A DNA stretch of 6,138 nucleotides from an uncultured Pseudomonadota bacterium (lineage in GTDB: Bacteria; Pseudomonadota; Gammaproteobacteria; Steroidobacterales; Steroidobacteraceae), in contig CAITAM010000374.1 in assembly GCA_903890265.1 (NCBI GenBank), positions 1 to 6,138 of the forward strand. Direction: 5' to 3'. How positions within the stretch are numbered: the stretch's first letter is position 1; the number at the start of each line of letters is the position of its first letter. The position numbers and the translations under genes were made by a program. Positions 1 to 6,138 of the stretch are shown in pieces. Under the pieces are notes generated by a model, which saw only the letters and a program-made list of their open reading frames with translations, had not been told where the DNA came from and did no database searches.

Positions 1-2
1 GC

Positions 3-1172
3 CCCGCCGGCGGGGACCTGGCCCTGGCCACGGCGGTCGATCCCGCCAGTCGCGTGGTGCTGCTCGGCGAAGGCGGCGGCGGCCAGCCCGCCGGCACCGG
101 CTGCGTGGTCACGGCCGCCGTGCACGGCGCGGGTTCGCTCGCCTTTGGCACGGACGGCACGCTGCTGGCCTCCTGCGGCGACGGCGCGCGCGCCGACGGC
201 GAGGACCTCGGCGGCAATGACAGCGCCGGTGCCGTTGCCCTCGGGCTCATGACCGCGGGCGATGACGTGGGCGCGTTTCGTGCCCAGCGTCTCGACTCGC
301 TGTCCGGCAAGGTGCTGCGGCTCGATCCGGCCACCGGCGATGGCCTCGCCAGCAATCCCTTCTTCGTGGCGGGCGAGCCCCGTGCGGCACGCTCGCGCGT
401 CTGGCTGCTCGGCCTGCGCGATCCGCTGCGCTTTGCGGTGCGGCCGGGCTCCGGACTCAGCCAGCCGGCGAACGGCGCGCCCGGCACGCTCTACCTGGGC
501 GATGCGGGCCAGACGCTGTGGCAGTCGCTTGACGTCGCCCGCGGCAGCCGCCTGAACTTCGGCTGGCCGCTCTACGAGGGCATGGAGAGCGACAGCGTCA
601 CGGGCTATCGCAACGCCGACGTCGCCGACGCCGGCGCGCGCAACCCGCTCTACCCCTACGCCTGCAGCCGGCCGTACTTCGAGTACCGGGACCTGCTGCA
701 GCAGGACACGCTGAACGGCGTGTCCTGGCCCAATCCTTGCCGGCGCAGCGTCAGCATCGGCGCCGCGACGGACGTCTTCCTGCACACCCGGCCGGCGATC
801 GACTGGAACAACGGCCACCTGGTCCGCTGGGCCGCCTTTGGCGCCGACGGCAGCGCCCTGTCCCTGCCGCTTGGCACGCGCGCCGCGAACGGCGCCACGG
901 TCAGCGGCCCGCTGCTGGGCGGCAGCCACTCGGTCGGCGGTGCGTGGTACACCGCGAAGGACTTCCCGGCGCCGTTCCGTGACGTGTACTTCCATGCCGA
1001 TGCCGGCGCGGGCTGGATCAAGGCATTTCGCTTCGACGTCAACGACAACCCGGTCGCCGTCACCGACTTCGCGAGCAACGCCGGTGCCGTGCGCTCGCTC
1101 GCCGCGGGCCCCGCGGGCGGCCTCTACGTCGTCACCGCCACCGGCACCACCACCGTGCACCGCCTGACCTAC
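3..1172 (+). other. Domain: PQQ-dependent sugar dehydrogenase-like beta-propeller (GSDH/HIPL type), N-terminally cut by the window
   Basis: Residues 1-390. Landmarks in order: His41 before GSLAFGTDGTLLASCGDG, matching the HxxGxLxFGxDGxLYxxxGD signature in which the His is the catalytic base of soluble glucose dehydrogenase; SGKVLRLDP (101-109); NPFF; WLLGLRDP (134-141), where Arg139 matches a PQQ-contacting Arg of the family; GDAGQ (167-171 region); NFGWPLYEG (185-193); a Cys-flanked segment (221-246); TRPAIDW (262-268); SVGGAWY (310-316); YFHADAGAGWIKAF (329-342). This order is that of bacterial proteins annotated as PQQ-dependent sugar dehydrogenase. Known members are periplasmic or secreted and oxidise aldoses with PQQ and calcium, but many homologues are uncharacterised. 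The family is usually about 400-500 residues or more, so roughly the first 100-150 are missing here. Cys34, 58, 221 and 246 could form two disulfides, in keeping with export. Whether PQQ binds is uncertain because some ligand positions differ. Confidence 0.85.
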
Positions 1173-4100
1173 GCCGCACCCGCCGTGCAGACCGTGGCGG
1201 CGCCGGCCGCGGCCGCGGCAACCAGCGCGAGCCTCGCCGCGCCCGCGGCGGCCACGGCCACGGTCCCGGTGCTGCGCCTGATGGCCGCGACCACGAACTC
1301 GGTCGCCAGCCCGCTGACGGCGGCGGACGTCGGTGCCGTCACCACCGCCGGCACGTACGGCTACAACGGCACGACCTACGCCCTCGCCGGCGCCGGCGCC
1401 GACATCTTCGGCACGGCGGATGCCTTCCAGTTCTACTCGCTGCCGCTGAGCGGCGACGGTCGCATCACCGCCCGCGTCGCGGCGATCACCGCGGCCGATC
1501 CTTGGACCAAGGCCGGCGTGATGATCCGCGAGTCGCTCGCGGCCGGGGCGGTGAACGGGTTCGTCGGTGTCAGTGCAGCGAACGGCTCGCTGATGTCGAT
1601 CCGCACCAGCACCGGCGCGAGCTCGACCAGCACCAAGCTGCCGGGCATCGCCGCGCCCTACTGGGTACGCCTCAGCCGCAACGGCACGCAGCTCACGGGC
1701 GCCGTGTCGGCGGACGGTCTCAGCTGGACGCAGATCAGCCAGGCAACGCTCGTGATGGCCACCCAGGCCTACGCGGGCCTCGCGATGACGAGCCACTCCA
1801 CCGGTGTGGCCTCGGCCAACTTCGACTCCGTGACGGTGCTGAACGCGCCCAGTGCGCCGACCGGACTGAACGCGCAGCAGGCGGCCGGGGCCGTCACGCT
1901 CAACTGGACCGCGGCGGCAGCAGGTACGAACGGCGTCGGCGGCTACACGGTCTACCGCGCCGACAAGACCGCGGCGATCGGCACGACCACGACGACGAGC
2001 TTCACCGACAGCAGCGTCGTGCCCGGCACGACCTACAGCTACTACGTGGTGGCCTTCGACAAGACGACACCGACCGCATTTGCCTCGGCACCATCGGCGA
2101 GCGTGTCGGTGCTGGCGAGCGCCGGCCCGATGGGGCCGGGCGTGCCGGGCGGACTCGCCGTCAGCGTGGCCGCCCCCACCTCGCTCACGCTGCAGTGGAA
2201 CGCCGCGACCGTCGGCACGAGCCCGATCGGTGGCTACTACGTCTATCGCAATGGCGGCACGACGCCCTACGCGACCGTCAGCGGTGCGACGAACACGACC
2301 TTTACCGACACCGGCCTCGCGCCCGCCACGACCTACACCTACGCGGTCGCGGCCTTCGACACGGCCTCGCCCACCCCGCTCGTGTCCGCGCCGAGTGCGA
2401 GCCTGGCCGCGACGACCGCCGCTGCCCAGGTGCTGAGCGGGTCGGACATCGGTATCACCGGCGCCACCGGCAGCTACGCGATCAGCGGCAGCACCGTGAC
2501 CGTCAACGGCGCGGGCAGCGACATCTGGGGCACGGCGGATTCGTTCCAGTTCGTCTCGCAGCCCTTCACCGGCGACGGCACGGTCACCGCACGGGTCGTC
2601 AGCCAGACCAACACCAACGCCTGGGCCAAGGCCGGCGTCATGATCCGCGCCTCGCTCACCGCCGGCTCGGCGCAGGTCGTCACCGCCGTGTCGCCGTCGC
2701 AGGGCGTGATGCAGCAGTACCGCAACGTCGCGAACGGCAGCACCACCCACGTCCAGGGCGCAACGACCGCCGCCGCCCCCTACTGGGTGCGACTCAACCG
2801 CGCCGGCAATATCTTCACGAGCTCGGTATCGCCCGACGGCGTCACCTGGACCGTCATCGGCCAGACGACGGTGACGATGGCAGCGAGTGCGTACGCGGGC
2901 CTCGCGGTCAGCAGTCACGCGGCAGGCGTGCTGTCGACGGTCGCCTTCGATAACGTCAGCTTCAGCGGCGGCGGCCTCGTCCCCCCTGCGTCCCCGACGG
3001 GACTCGTGGCGAGCAACGTCACGGCGAGCGCGGTGACCCTGAACTGGACCGCCGCCCTGCCCGGCACCAACCCGGTAGCGGGCTACGCGATCTACCGCAA
3101 CGGCACGCGCATCGGCTACGTCACCGGCACCACCTACACCGACGGCACGGTCGCCGCCGCGACGACCTATGCGTACGCGGTGGTCGCCTGCGACAGCTCG
3201 GTGCCGACCCCGATGACCTCGGCGGCCGCGACGCTGAGCGCCACGACGAGCTCCGTGATCACCGCGCCGACCGGGCCCGCCAAGCTCTCTGCGACCGCGT
3301 CCAGCAGCAGCATCGTGCTCAGCTGGCCGGCCGCCACCCCGGGCACCAACCCCGTCGCCGGCTACTATGTCTACCGCAACGGCGCGACGACGCCGAGCGC
3401 GACCGTCACCGGCGCCACCAACACGACCTACACCGACCCGGGGCTCAGCGCCGCCACCACCTACACCTACACGGTGGCGGCGTTTGACACGTCCACGCCG
3501 ACACCGCTCGTGTCGGCGCCGACCGCGCCGCTCGCGGTGACGACGGCCGCGGCGCCGGTCACGGCACCGGGCGTGCCCGCGGCTCTCACCCTCGGCGCCG
3601 TCACGACGACGAGCGTCACGTTCAGCTGGACGGCCCCGGCCGCCGGCACCAACCCGATCGGCGGCTACTACGTCTACCGCAACGGCGCGACCACGCCGAC
3701 CGCGACCGTCACCGGCGCCGCCAACACGAGCTACACCGACCCGTCGCTGCTGCCGTCGACCACCTATACCTACACGGTGGCCGCGTTCGACAACGCGAGC
3801 ACGCCGCACGTCTCGGCGCCGAGCGCCGCGCTCACGGCCACGACCGCGAGTGTCGCGCCGCCGGCCGCACCGGGCGCGCCGGGCAGCCCGTCGGTATCGG
3901 CCGCGCTGCCGACCTCGCTGACGCTGAAATGGACGTCGGCCAGCGCCGGCACCAACCCGATCGGCGGCTACTACGTCTACCGCAACGGCGCGACCACACC
4001 GACCGCGACCGTCACCGGCGCCGCCAACACGACCTACACCGACACCGGCCTCACGCCCGCCACCACCTACACCTACACCGTGGCGGCGTTCGACAGCACG

Positions 4101-6137
4101 ACGCCGACACCGCTCGTGTCGGCGCCGAGCGCCACCGTCAGCGGCACGACGACCGTGGCGCAGATGCTGAGCGGCACCGACATCGGCGCGACCGGCGCAA
4201 CGGGCGGCTACACGGTCAGCGGCACGACCGTGACCGTCAACGGCGCCGGCGCCGACATCTGGGGCACGGCGGACGCGTTTCAGTTCGTGGCGCAGCCGTT
4301 CACGGGTGACGGGACGATCACGGCCCGCGTCGTCAGCCAGACCAACACCAACGTCTGGGCCAAGGCCGGCGTGATGATCCGCGCCGCCCTGACGCCCGGC
4401 TCGACGCACGTGCTCACCGCCGTGACGCCGGGCCAGGGCGCGGTGCAGCAGTACCGCAGCACCACCGGCGGCAGTTCGAGCAGCGTGCCGTCCGCCACCC
4501 TCGTCGCCGCGCCCTACTGGGTGCGCCTGACCCGCGCCGGCAGCGTGTTCACGAGCTCGATCTCACCGGACGGGCTCGTCTGGACGGTGCTAGGGCAGAC
4601 CACCGTCGCGATGCCCGCCGGCGTCTACGCGGGCCTCGCGGTGTCGAGCCACACGACGGGCGTGCTGTCGACCGTCGCCTTCGACAACGTGACCTTCAGC
4701 GGTGGCGGCCTCGTCGTGCCGGGCACCCCGGGCACGCTTGCCGCCGGCAGCGTCAGCGCGTCCGCCGTGACGCTCAACTGGACGGCGTCGGCGCCGGGCA
4801 GCAACCCGGTCGCGGGCTACGCCGTCTACCGCAACGGCACGCGCCTTGGGCTGGTCACCGGCACCACCTACACCGACCCCTCGGTCAGCGGCTCGACGAC
4901 CTACGCCTACAGCGTGGTCGCCTACGACAGTTCCGTGCCGACGCCGCTGACCTCGGCCGCGGCCACGCTCAGCGTCACGACACCGACCGGCAGCGCGGTG
5001 CTGCCACCGTCCGCACCGTCCGCCCTGACCGCGGTCACGGCAAGCTCGTCCAGCATCACGCTCGTGTGGTCCGGCGCGACCGCAGGTACCAACCCGATCG
5101 CGGGCTACCAGGTCTATCGCAACGGCGGCAGCACGCCGATCGCGACGGTCAGCGGTGCCACCACCTACACCGACACCGGTCTCGCGCCGTCGACGGTCTA
5201 CAACTACGCGGTCGTGGCGTTCGACAGCAGCAGCCCGCCGCTGAGCTCAGCGCCGAGCCCGTCGACGTCCGGCATCACCGCGACCGCGACGGGCAGCACG
5301 CCGCCCGGAACGCCCGGCGCACCGGTGGCCTCCGCGGCGACGCTCACCACGCTGACGCTGACCTGGCCTGCCGCCACCCCGGGCTCGAACCCCATCGGCG
5401 GCTACTTCGTCTACCGCAACGGCAGCACGACGCCACTGGTCGCGGTCGCGGGCACGAGCTACACCGACACCGGACTCACGGCCGGCGCGAGCTACCAGTA
5501 CACGGTGCGCGCCTACGACACCAGCACGCCGGTGGCGCTCCTCTCGGCACCGTCCGCCAGCCTGTCGGCAGCGACCGCCGCCAACGGCTTCGCCGACCAG
5601 GATATCGGCGCGACCGGCGCCGCGGGCAGCGCGGCACTCGTCGGCACGACGTACACCGTCAACGGCTCGGGCGCCGACATCTGGTCGACCGGCGATGCGT
5701 TCAACTTCGACGCCCAGCCCGTCACGGGCGACTTCACGATCACGGCCCGGATCGTCAGCCAGACCAACACCAACGCCTGGGCCAAGGCCGGCGTGATGGT
5801 GCGCGAGACGCTCGCTGCAGGCAGCACGCACGCGTTCATGGCGCTGACGCCGTCGAGCGGCGCGACGTTCCAGAGCCGCCCGGTCACCAACGGCAGCTCG
5901 ACCAGCACGCAGCTCGCCGCCGTGGCGCCGTACTGGGTGCGTCTCAACCGCACCGGCAACCTGTTCACCGGCTTCGTGTCGCCGGACGGGGTGAACTGGA
6001 CCGCGGTCAGCACGATCACCATCGCCATGGCAAGCCCGGCCTACGTGGGCCTTGCCGTGACGAGCCACTCCGCCGGCAGCCTCTCCACGGGCGTCTTCGA
6101 CTCGGTCAGCCTCGGCGGCAGCGCCACGACCGTCACG
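3..6137 (+). CDS. Giant multidomain secreted protein: PQQ-dependent sugar dehydrogenase-like propeller with ConA-like/FN3 repeats (partial at both ends)
   Basis: I see one frame open through the whole window, 2045 codons, with neither start nor stop, so the full protein exceeds 2045 residues. Order: sugar dehydrogenase-like propeller (residues 1-390), Ala-rich linker, then four ConA-like (DUF1349-like) and nine FN3 domains. Translation reads through every domain in register, with family motifs throughout (GKVLRLDP, NFGWPLYEG, WAKAGVMIR, PYWVRL, GYYVYRNG), so this is the real frame. The stalk is rich in Thr, Ala, Ser, Gly and Val, poor in Lys, and has a single Cys, as is common in exported bacterial proteins. 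Signal peptide and any C-terminal anchor or sorting signal lie outside the window, so export is inferred. Likely role, also inferred: surface or secreted sugar oxidation or binding, with the stalk giving reach and glycan or surface adhesion. The family assignment is strong; catalytic activity and substrate are not established. No operon neighbours are visible. Confidence 0.93.
1173..1310 (+). other. Ala/Thr/Val-rich interdomain linker
   Basis: Residues 391-436 join the propeller to the first ConA-like module. The segment is dominated by Ala with Thr, Val, Pro and Ser, has no Cys, and has no family motif I recognise. The Ala-rich part (about 391-422) is probably a flexible extracellular linker. 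The last residues (about 423-436) could be the first strand of ConA1, so the right border is approximate. It is not a membrane helix: Pro and Thr recur through the hydrophobic part. Confidence 0.6.
1311..1841 (+). other. Domain: ConA-like (DUF1349-like) module 1
   Basis: Residues 437-613, about 177 long. Motifs in order: ADVGAV; GAGADIFGTADAFQF; SGDGRITARV; WTKAGVMIRESL (Trp501, Lys503); APYWVRLSRNG (Trp554); SADGLSWT; YAGLAMTSH; FDSVTV. This is the concanavalin A-like jelly-roll fold seen in DUF1349 and LamG-like proteins, where such domains are thought to bind carbohydrate; no ligand is shown here. It is the most diverged of the four copies after ConA4, with WTKAG in place of WAKAG and AAITAADP where the others read VSQTNTN. 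The fold assignment rests on motif recall, not on a profile search. Confidence 0.7.
1848..2120 (+). other. Domain: fibronectin type III 1
   Basis: Residues 616-706. Shows the FN3 pattern: Pro-rich entry (PSAPTGL), VTLNW with the core Trp, GGYTVYR, a SFTD turn, TTYSYYVVAFD and a SAPSASV exit strand. It is the most diverged FN3 here (VYRADKT in place of VYRNG) and is not clearly closest to any other copy. It follows ConA1 almost directly. FN3 domains in bacterial extracellular enzymes act mainly as spacers or adhesive modules. Confidence 0.8.
2127..2417 (+). other. Domain: fibronectin type III 2
   Basis: Residues 709-805. Motifs: VPGGL, LTLQWNAA, IGGYYVYRNGGTTP, TFTDTGLAPATTYTYAVAAFD, SPTPLVSAPSASL. 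It belongs to the longer FN3 class carrying a TTP insertion after YRNG, shared with FN3-4, -5, -6, -8 and -9. It immediately precedes ConA2, as FN3-6 precedes ConA3 and FN3-9 precedes ConA4. Confidence 0.85.
2427..2966 (+). other. Domain: ConA-like (DUF1349-like) module 2
   Basis: Residues 809-988, 180 long. Motifs: LSGSDIGITGATGSY; GAGSDIWGTADSFQF; FTGDGTVTARVVSQTNTN; WAKAGVMIRASL (Trp874, Lys876); APYWVRLNRAG (Trp928); SPDGVTWTVIGQ; YAGLAVSSH; VAFDNVSFSGG. Same length as ConA3 and about 74% identical to it by hand count without gaps. A GGGL linker leads into FN3-3. Probable carbohydrate-binding or structural jelly-roll; ligand unknown. Confidence 0.75.
2985..3248 (+). other. Domain: fibronectin type III 3 (short class)
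   Basis: Residues 995-1082, 88 long. Reads PASPTGL, VTLNWTAA, AGYAIYRNGTR, TTYTDGTV, TTYAYAVVACD, TSAAATLSATT. It lacks the TTP insertion of the longer class and instead has YRNGTR followed directly by the next strand. Its only close partner here is FN3-7, also right after a ConA module, about 74% identical by hand count over 88 residues. Cys1063 stands where all other copies have Phe or Tyr. Confidence 0.85.
3264..3545 (+). other. Domain: fibronectin type III 4
   Basis: Residues 1088-1181. Motifs: APTGPAKL, SSSSIVLSWPAATPGTNPVAG, YYVYRNGATTP, NTTYTDPGLSAATTYTYTVAAFD, TPLVSAPTA. Its position (second after a ConA module) and its SSSSI segment pair it with FN3-8. It also shares a 28-base exact stretch near its end (3495-3522) with FN3-6 (4101-4128). 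Confidence 0.87.
3564..3845 (+). other. Domain: fibronectin type III 5
   Basis: Residues 1188-1281. Motifs: APGVPAAL, VTFSWTAPAAGTNPIGG, YYVYRNGATTP, NTSYTDPSLLPSTTYTYTVAAFD, VSAPSAAL. The core is nearly identical at DNA level to FN3-6, 303 bp downstream, while the first and last strands differ. One codon is missing near the end relative to FN3-4 and FN3-6. Confidence 0.87.
3641..3740 (+). repeat. Near-identical 100-bp FN3 core repeat, copy 1 (in FN3-5)
   Basis: Covers the AGTNPIGGYYVYRNGATTP to YTD core of FN3-5. It matches the second copy 303 bp downstream at 98 of 100 bases; the mismatches are at 3695 (g against a) and 3730 (g against c). Synonymous codon choice is almost fully shared, pointing to recent duplication or gene conversion. 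Confidence 0.9.
3867..4151 (+). other. Domain: fibronectin type III 6
   Basis: Residues 1289-1383. Motifs: APGAPGSP, LTLKWTSASAGTNPIGG, YYVYRNGATTP, NTTYTDTGLTPATTYTYTVAAFD, TPLVSAPSATV. It is the last of the four-FN3 run and leads through a few residues into ConA3. Its end resembles FN3-4 and its core FN3-5, so it may be mosaic. Confidence 0.87.
3944..4043 (+). repeat. Near-identical 100-bp FN3 core repeat, copy 2 (in FN3-6)
   Basis: Second copy of the FN3-5 core, offset by exactly 101 codons, with two mismatches. The flanking strands of FN3-5 and FN3-6 diverge strongly, so the homogenised tract is confined to the domain core. Confidence 0.9.
4161..4700 (+). other. Domain: ConA-like (DUF1349-like) module 3
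   Basis: Residues 1387-1566, 180 long. Motifs: LSGTDIGATGATGGY; GAGADIWGTADAFQF; FTGDGTITARVVSQTNTN; WAKAGVMIRAAL (Trp1452, Lys1454); APYWVRLTRAG (Trp1506); SPDGLVWTVLGQ; YAGLAVSSH; VAFDNVTFSGG. It aligns end to end with ConA2. Differences concentrate in the segment before PYWVRL (about 1479-1501), the likeliest ligand-facing or loop region (inference). Confidence 0.75.
4719..4982 (+). other. Domain: fibronectin type III 7 (short class)
   Basis: Residues 1573-1660, exactly the length of FN3-3. Reads PGTPGTL, VTLNWTAS, AGYAVYRNGTR, TTYTDPSV, TTYAYSVVAYD, TSAAATLSVTT. It is the partner of FN3-3 in the duplicated ConA plus FN3 block, with Tyr where FN3-3 has Cys. Confidence 0.85.
5007..5285 (+). 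other. Domain: fibronectin type III 8
   Basis: Residues 1669-1761. Motifs: PSAPSAL, SSSSITLVWSGATAGTNPIAG, YQVYRNGGSTP, TTYTDTGLAPSTVYNYAVVAFD, LSSAPSPS. Best matched by FN3-4 in position and in its SSSSI strand. Relative to the preceding duplicated block the offset grows by 9 bp, so three codons were gained or lost in the linker. Confidence 0.85.
5304..5576 (+). other. Domain: fibronectin type III 9
   Basis: Residues 1768-1858. Motifs: PGTPGAPVAS, LTLTWPAATPGSNPIGG, YFVYRNGSTTP, TSYTDTGLTAGASYQYTVRAYD, LLSAPSASLSA. The last FN3 before ConA4, matching FN3-2 and FN3-6 in position and class. Confidence 0.85.
5583..6116 (+). other. Domain: ConA-like (DUF1349-like) module 4
   Basis: Residues 1861-2038. 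Motifs: DQDIGATGAAGS; GSGADIWSTGDAFNF; VTGDFTITARIVSQTNTN; WAKAGVMVRETL (Trp1926, Lys1928); APYWVRLNRTG (Trp1978); SPDGVNWTAV; YVGLAVTSH; GVFDSVSLGG. Complete to its last strand; the protein continues for at least seven more residues (SATTVT region), so further modules or a C-terminal domain probably follow. It differs from ConA2 and ConA3 at its start (no QxLSGxD) and has STGD for GTAD. Confidence 0.73.
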
Positions 6138-6138
6138 C

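Larger units (their letters stand above)
2427..3248 (+). repeat. Long in-frame duplication, copy 1 (ConA2 + FN3-3)
   Basis: This 822-bp block aligns without any gap to the block 1734 bp downstream (copy 2). It holds a 180-residue ConA module, a six-residue GGGLVx linker and an 88-residue FN3. Hand comparison gives about 74% amino-acid identity in each part. The absence of indels over 274 codons suggests block duplication, or conversion between copies, rather than independent acquisition. Confidence 0.85.
4161..4982 (+). repeat. Long in-frame duplication, copy 2 (ConA3 + FN3-7)
   Basis: Partner of the block 1734 bp upstream, the same 822 bp long and in the same frame. Similarity continues into FN3-8 against FN3-4 after a three-codon offset in the linker, so the ancestral unit was probably ConA followed by at least two FN3 domains. 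Confidence 0.85.

Noticed and set aside
656..1078. A - strand open frame opposite the propeller, plus small + strand frames at 262-555, 737-982 and 838-1167
   Set aside because: They overlap the well-matched propeller frame, lack family motifs and have compositions typical of shifted reading of high-GC codons.
1388..1401. GC palindrome (GGCGCCGGCGCC type), also near 4244-4257, considered as hairpin terminator or binding site
   Set aside because: It encodes the conserved GAGAD segment of the ConA modules and has no following T tract; it is explained by coding.
1502..2953. A 483-codon + strand open frame overlapping ConA1 to ConA2 in another frame
   Set aside because: The translation is an Arg/His/Gln/Asp-rich repeat with no recognisable fold. 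Its periodicity only mirrors the repeated codons of the real frame, which gives clear ConA and FN3 motifs here.
3167..3955. Three similar 60-61-codon - strand frames at about 303-bp spacing, suggesting a small repeated gene family
   Set aside because: They are the antisense of FN3-3/4/5 ends. Their similarity and spacing follow from the FN3 repeats of the sense gene.
3264..4151. Regular repeats considered as a CRISPR array or other non-coding satellite
   Set aside because: The period is 101 codons, all changes keep the reading frame, and the repeats encode FN3 domains. Units are far longer than CRISPR repeats and have no spacer structure.
5247..6068. A 273-codon open frame on the - strand, and a shorter overlapping one at 5513-6028
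   Set aside because: Arg/Gly/Ala-rich or low-complexity translation with no domain motif, lying opposite FN3-8/9 and ConA4. Long antisense frames are expected opposite genes with G or C at third positions.
1..6138. Search for promoters, ribosome binding sites, tRNA, insertion sequences or attachment sites
   Set aside because: The entire window is coding in one frame. I saw no AT-rich promoter-like stretch, no inverted terminal repeats and no tRNA-like folds that stand out from coding sequence.

Overview
The window lies entirely inside one very large protein-coding gene on the + strand. The frame whose first complete codon begins at base 3 stays open to the last complete codon (6135-6137), giving 2045 codons with no stop, no frameshift, and neither the true start nor the true stop. 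Residue n below means the codon starting at base 3n. The DNA is very GC-rich and third codon positions are almost always G or C, which suggests a high-GC bacterium. The protein families occur in several phyla (Proteobacteria, Acidobacteria, Actinobacteria and others), so I do not name a genus.

Layout: residues 1-390 are the C-terminal two thirds or so of a soluble PQQ-dependent sugar dehydrogenase-like (GSDH/HIPL-type) beta-propeller. The first blades and any signal peptide lie upstream of the window. An Ala-rich linker (about 391-436) follows. The rest, about 1600 residues, is a stalk of alternating beta-sandwich modules: four concanavalin A-like (DUF1349-like) domains separated by runs of fibronectin type III (FN3) domains. 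The order is propeller - linker - ConA1 - FN3 x2 - ConA2 - FN3 x4 - ConA3 - FN3 x3 - ConA4 - (continues).

The modules look made by internal duplication. ConA2 plus its following FN3 align without a gap over 822 bp with ConA3 plus its following FN3, and FN3-5 and FN3-6 share a 100-bp core with only two mismatches. The likely job, inferred, is an exported or cell-surface carbohydrate-active protein: a sugar-oxidising or sugar-binding propeller carried on a repetitive, probably glycan-binding or adhesive stalk. Nothing suggests a separate gene, RNA gene, mobile element or regulatory site. The other long open frames on both strands are by-products of the high-GC codon usage of this one gene.
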